A DNA stretch of 15,296 nt, from NCBI GenBank assembly GCA_900556525.1, contig USOZ01000018.1:1-15296 (forward strand), written 5' to 3'. The notes under the pieces are model-generated. The model did no database searches and was not told where the DNA came from. It saw only the letters and a program-made list of their open reading frames with translations. The position numbers and the translations under genes are program-made. The DNA is from an uncultured Oscillospiraceae bacterium (GTDB taxonomy: Bacteria; Bacillota; Clostridia; Oscillospirales; Ruminococcaceae). Positions 11,655 through 15,296 of this stretch are shown here, in pieces (within the stretch, counting starts at the first letter, position 1; each line of letters opens with the position of its first letter).

Positions 11655-13691
11655 ATGTTGATCGACAGATTTGAAGAGCTGTACGGAAAGTACGGCGGAC
11701 GGCTCGTATATCCGTTTCTTTTTATTTCATTCTTTTTGGTGCAGTTTATCGGTGCGCTCGGCATGAGCTATCCCGCTATGGATCCGAACGAGCTTAGCGT
11801 TATTGCGGTTTCGCAGTTTTTTGCGGGAAAAAGTTGGTCTGGCGTGATGTGCGCCGTGGATTATTACTACGGTTTTTTGCAGGGCTTGCTGTATACTCCC
11901 GCCGCGCTTATTTTCAGCGACCCGCAGGCTCAGTATACCGCCATGCTCGCGATAAATTCGCTTATGATGGCGCTTATACCGATACTTGCGTTCTCAGCGG
12001 CGAAAAGGCTCGGAGTGGACAAATTCTGGAAGCTGTTGGCGATTTCGCTTGTTTCAGGCGGCTTCTGCTGCTATTTTGCGCACTCGAAATTCGCGTGGAC
12101 TGAAACTGCTTCAATAGTTATCCCGTGGATATTGCTCTGGCTTTTGTTCAGGATAGGTGACGTTAAAAGCAAGGCTGTGCGCGCGCTGCTCTCTACCGTT
12201 TTCGGTATCGTCTGCGCGCTTTCTCTCGCCGCTCACATACGGCTTATCGCGGTCGTTCTCGCTATATTTGCGGCGATTTTTGCGGAACGCTTCTTCTTCG
12301 GGAAGAAGTCTGTGCTGATGCCGTTTTTCCTGCCCGCGTTCGGCGTTTTTTCGGCGTTGGTTGCGTTTATTTCGCAGGAACTTCGCACATATCTCTGGTG
12401 TCAGTCCGATCCGTCGCTGTTGAAAAACACCGTTTCGTCGTTTTTTGCTGATATTGCGGCAGGATTTGAACAGGGCGGCGTTCTGCGCCTTTTACAGACT
12501 TTCTGTGGACAGCTTTACTATTTCGTAACGGCGACGTGGGGAGTCGGCGCTATAGCGGTATGCCTGTTCGGGGCGGTAGCTGCGGGCTGTATAAGACGTA
12601 AAAAAGGCTCGGAAGAGGTTACATACGGAAGCGGCGCTTCTGTTTTCGCGTTTTTCTCTTTCTTCACCGTCTTTTTCACGATAATCATAGGCACTCTCTA
12701 CCGTTTCGGAAGCGACAGCTTCGGCGTTTATCAGGATACCGCGCTTTTCGGGCGGTTCCTCGACGGAGTGATCCCGATCGCGACAATGTTCGTGATGGTG
12801 ATACTGTTTTCCTACTCTATCTCGCTCAACAAGATACTCGGCTCGATAGCCGTTCTCGGCGTTATCTACCTTGCGTTCTTCGCTTCGACTGTCCCGATGA
12901 TACTCGAATGCGGAATGACGCGCATAGCGCCTGTTCTCGCGCTTTATCCGCTGCGAATCGGCGCGGCGAGCGACGAGCTGCTGAGCTTCGACAGCCTGCT
13001 GCTTACTGCGTCCGTGACGTTCTGCGTTATGGCGCTGTTCATTGTCGTTATAAGCTGCACAAAAAAATACCGCTCGCTTATTTTATCGGGCATACTGCTC
13101 GGAATAACAGTATATTCCGCAGTGTTTATCCAGGCGGAATATCTGCCGATGTGCAGGAACGAGTCTGAGAGCAAGAACTCTGCGGTCGCGGATATCTCCG
13201 AAAGCGTTTACAACCAGGTCGGCGCTCCGCCCGTTACGGCGTATAAGCTGAGCCGCCATGAAACGCTCATGCTCCAGTTCCTCAACAGGGACATAACCGT
13301 CCGCATAACGTATGACATTGAAAATATTCCCGAAAACTGCTATCTCGCAGTAAAGGCGGGCGAGGACGTTTCGGCGCTTTCGAACAGCCGCCGCCCGTTT
13401 CTGCTTGTAAATGAAAATAAGGAGCTTAAATTATACGCCTACGGCGAAAGAGCGGTAGCCTATATGCGTTCGCAGAATATCGGTGAAAACGAGGACACGC
13501 AGGAAACGCTTATCCCCGAAAAAACGACCGCTCCGCAGACGACCGCTCCGCAGACGACTGCGCCGCAGAGCGTTCCCACGGAGCGCACTACCGAGCGCAC
13601 GCCGATGATCTCGACATACACGACGCCTGCGGTCATAACCGTTCCCGCCGAGGAATTTAACTCGGATGACGAATGGGCTTCCATTGAATGA
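11655..13691 (+). CDS. Polytopic membrane protein, GT-C glycosyltransferase-like
   Basis: The 678-residue protein has about a dozen hydrophobic helices from residue 18 to about 496, then a roughly 180-residue soluble tail. An acidic pair in the first outer loop (D43, E46 in AMDPNELSVIAVSQFFAG), followed by GKSWS and YYGFLQGLLYTP, recalls GT-C enzymes of the GT39/ArnT type. These move sugars from lipid-linked donors on the outer face. AHIR near residue 195 fits that picture. The tail holds a mixed alpha/beta part (about 520-615) and a Thr/Pro-rich end with three TTAPQ repeats. ATG 11655 has AAAGGAG at 8 nt. No promoter is clear in the 66 nt after MITE copy 2, so it is probably read from upstream. 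GT activity is inference. Confidence 0.65.
   Translation: MLIDRFEELYGKYGGRLVYPFLFISFFLVQFIGALGMSYPAMDPNELSVIAVSQFFAGKSWSGVMCAVDYYYGFLQGLLYTPAALIFSDPQAQYTAMLAINSLMMALIPILAFSAAKRLGVDKFWKLLAISLVSGGFCCYFAHSKFAWTETASIVIPWILLWLLFRIGDVKSKAVRALLSTVFGIVCALSLAAHIRLIAVVLAIFAAIFAERFFFGKKSVLMPFFLPAFGVFSALVAFISQELRTYLWCQSDPSLLKNTVSSFFADIAAGFEQGGVLRLLQTFCGQLYYFVTATWGVGAIAVCLFGAVAAGCIRRKKGSEEVTYGSGASVFAFFSFFTVFFTIIIGTLYRFGSDSFGVYQDTALFGRFLDGVIPIATMFVMVILFSYSISLNKILGSIAVLGVIYLAFFASTVPMILECGMTRIAPVLALYPLRIGAASDELLSFDSLLLTASVTFCVMALFIVVISCTKKYRSLILSGILLGITVYSAVFIQAEYLPMCRNESESKNSAVADISESVYNQVGAPPVTAYKLSRHETLMLQFLNRDITVRITYDIENIPENCYLAVKAGEDVSALSNSRRPFLLVNENKELKLYAYGERAVAYMRSQNIGENEDTQETLIPEKTTAPQTTAPQTTAPQSVPTERTTERTPMISTYTTPAVITVPAEEFNSDDEWASIE
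13524..13568 (+). repeat. Three 15-bp tandem repeats encoding TTAPQ
   Basis: The unit ACGACCGCTCCGCAG occurs at 13524-13538 and 13539-13553, and as ACGACTGCGCCGCAG at 13554-13568. It codes for a Thr/Pro linker near the end of the GT-C-like protein. Copy number is probably variable by slippage without changing frame. Confidence 0.9.
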
Positions 13692-13710
13692 TGATTAAGG
13701 AGGGGTGAAC

Positions 13711-15066
13711 TTGCCCATACTTCAGCCTAAAAAAAATAAAACTATAACTCCCGCGAGAACGCTTGCTCTAGGATTTATAATAATTATTCTGATAGGCGCG
13801 GTGCTGCTTTTCATGCCTTTTTCTTCAAGCAACGGGAGCTTCACTGATTTTGTGGACTGTCTTTTCACGGCTGCTTCGGCGACCTGCGTTACCGGCATAA
13901 GCGTCGTGGAAACATACACGCACTGGTCGATAATAGGGCAGGTTGTAATCCTTCTTCTTATTCAAGTAGGCGGTCTGGGATTTGTTACTTTGGTAACGTT
14001 TTTCAACTTTGCGATAGGTAAGAAGATAGGGCTGCTCAAGGCGAACAGCATAAGCGGGGATTTCTCTATGAGCGGACTTTCCGCGACAAAGAAGCTTTTC
14101 ACGCGTATCGTTGCGGTCTCGCTTTCCGTTGAAACTGCGGGAGCGTGCCTGCTTATGGTGCGCTTTATTCCCGACTACGGCGGATACGGCGTTTTTATGG
14201 CGTTTTTCACGGCGGTTTCGGCTTTCTGCAACGCGGGTTTTGACCTTTTCGGAATCGACGGAGAGGGAATGGGGCTTTCGGGCTTTATCGATGACCCGTA
14301 TGTGCTTATGATAATTGCGCTGCTCATTATTCTTGGCGGACTTGGCTTTGTCGTATGGGAGGAGCTGCTTAGCTACAGAAAAGAGAAGCATTTTTCGCTG
14401 CATACGCGGATAGTTCTTATTTCGACGGGCGTTCTGCTTGTTCTTGGAATGCTGATATATCTCACGACGGCGCTTACCGTCCCGTCCATTTTCGGTGAAT
14501 ATTCATTCGGTCAAAAGCTCTACACGTCGTTTTTTGCAAGCGCCTCTGCTCGCACCGGCGGCTTTACCGCTGCGCCGTATCCGCTTGCGAACAGCTTTTC
14601 TCAGCTTTTCACGATACTCCTCATGTTTATCGGCGCAGCCCCCGGTTCGACGGGCGGCGGCATAAAAATAACTGCCGCGGCAATTCTCATATCAACGGCG
14701 TGGTCGGTTCTTCGCGGCAGAGAGGATACGCAGATGCTGGGCCATGTCGTAACAAAGCAGGTCGTTTACAAAACGTTGACGGTTTTATTTCTGTCGCTGG
14801 CATTCCTCGTTACGGGATTTTTCGTTATTCACCTGCTGAACATCGACACGAACCCGCTTGACGTGCTTTTCGAGGTCGTTTCGGCGTTCTCGACTACGGG
14901 ATATTCGGCGGGTGTTTCGGCATGCTCCGGACCGGCGACGAAGATACTGCTTTCGTTTATCATGTACGTCGGGCGGATAGGTCCCGTTTCGCTTATGCTT
15001 TCCTTTACGGGAACGCAGACCGTGAACCGCAGCCGCATACTGCCTCAGGGTGAGATAATGGTATGA
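13711..15066 (+). CDS. Potassium uptake channel subunit, KtrB/TrkH family
   Basis: The 451-residue protein has the four-fold M1-P-M2 layout of the K+ transporter family. The four filter glycines appear in order: TCVTG (about 62), FCNAG (176), ARTGG (283) and STTGY (397). The third repeat is followed by the family's gating loop APGSTGGGIK (about 309-318). It moves K+ (with or without Na+) into the cell together with a cytosolic RCK subunit, KtrA/TrkA, which is not in the window. TTG 13711 is preferred because AGGAGG lies 7 nt upstream; GTG 13705 sits inside that site. The gene begins 19 nt after the GT-C-like gene, so the two are probably one transcript. It is close to full length for KtrB. 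Confidence 0.92.
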   Translation: MPILQPKKNKTITPARTLALGFIIIILIGAVLLFMPFSSSNGSFTDFVDCLFTAASATCVTGISVVETYTHWSIIGQVVILLLIQVGGLGFVTLVTFFNFAIGKKIGLLKANSISGDFSMSGLSATKKLFTRIVAVSLSVETAGACLLMVRFIPDYGGYGVFMAFFTAVSAFCNAGFDLFGIDGEGMGLSGFIDDPYVLMIIALLIILGGLGFVVWEELLSYRKEKHFSLHTRIVLISTGVLLVLGMLIYLTTALTVPSIFGEYSFGQKLYTSFFASASARTGGFTAAPYPLANSFSQLFTILLMFIGAAPGSTGGGIKITAAAILISTAWSVLRGREDTQMLGHVVTKQVVYKTLTVLFLSLAFLVTGFFVIHLLNIDTNPLDVLFEVVSAFSTTGYSAGVSACSGPATKILLSFIMYVGRIGPVSLMLSFTGTQTVNRSRILPQGEIMV

Positions 15067-15186
15067 TGAGATGGCGCGGCGCGTGGATAGCATTTTTTCG
15101 GTTCAAAATCAACCGCTTTCGGGAAATGTAATAAAATTGTAATAATTTTGCGGACGGATTTTCGCAGCATACCCATTCGGGCATAC

Positions 15187-15230
15187 AAAACCGCGGGGTC
15201 TGTGCATTTTCGCACAAAGCCCGCGGCTTT
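15187..15230. terminator. Bidirectional terminator downstream of the potassium transporter gene
   Basis: CCGCGGG (15191-15197) pairs with CCCGCGG (15220-15226), with an inner TGTGC/GCACA stem. The T tail is weak on the plus strand (CTTTC) and better on the minus strand (TTTTGT). It lies about 120 nt after the last stop codon. The remaining bases to 15296 hold only the start of another hairpin (GTGCG/CGCAC, 15281-15294) and no gene that I can support. Confidence 0.6.
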
Positions 15231-15296
15231 CAATTTGCTCATCTTTTCCGCACCCCGCAAAACGCCGCGAAACCGAAAAAGTGCGCTTTCGCACCG

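Noticed and set aside
11486..11674. Small open frame inside MITE copy 2
   Set aside because: It runs across element and ribosome-site sequence with no protein-like features, and no transposase motif is present.
15045..15294. Minus-strand open frames at the right edge
   Set aside because: They pass through the terminator hairpin and show no ribosome site or family motif.

Overview
The window reads as chromosomal DNA from a Gram-positive gut-type Clostridia, most likely the Oscillospiraceae/Ruminococcus lineage. The evidence is strong AGGAGG-type ribosome binding sites, sigma-A promoters with 17-nt spacers, a short CxxC-type L33, the rpmG-secE-nusG-rplK-rplA order, and a flagellin with a FliB-type methylase. 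The lineage call is inference from gene content and style, not from a marker comparison.

Minus strand, 1-3535: a promoter at 3507-3535 drives rpmG, secE, nusG, rplK and rplA, ending at a terminator (1146-1178). The rpmG leader carries three small hairpins, and an L1-type autoregulatory site sits between rplK and rplA. A sugar-phosphate nucleotidyltransferase gene follows on the same strand. Beyond it lies another promoter that reads off the left edge into a short uncertain open frame.

Plus strand, 3607-7307: a near-consensus promoter serves a small zinc-ribbon membrane protein and a FliB-family flagellin lysine methylase. Next comes a flagellin gene with its own sigma-28 promoter and a structured leader that resembles a CsrA-controlled leader, closed by a good terminator. 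The likely logic is that FliB methylates the flagellin encoded beside it.

Plus strand, 7330-10109: a tight four-gene operon of unknown purpose. It encodes a protein with Gly-Ser-Phe pentapeptide-like repeats, a DUF6734-like glycosyltransferase-type protein, a nitrilase-superfamily amidohydrolase and a 68-residue protein.

Plus strand, 10132-15230: a gene for a membrane protein with two prokaryotic RING-type zinc fingers is bracketed by two copies of a short terminal-inverted-repeat element (MITE-like, TA/TTAA target). One copy lies in its 5' leader and the other supplies its stop codon. Then come a large GT-C-like polytopic membrane protein and a KtrB/TrkH potassium transporter subunit, ending in a bidirectional terminator. 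No rRNA, tRNA, CRISPR array, prophage or complete transposase gene was seen. The most unusual observations are the paired MITEs around the RING gene, the flagellin leader, and the Gly-Ser-Phe repeat operon.
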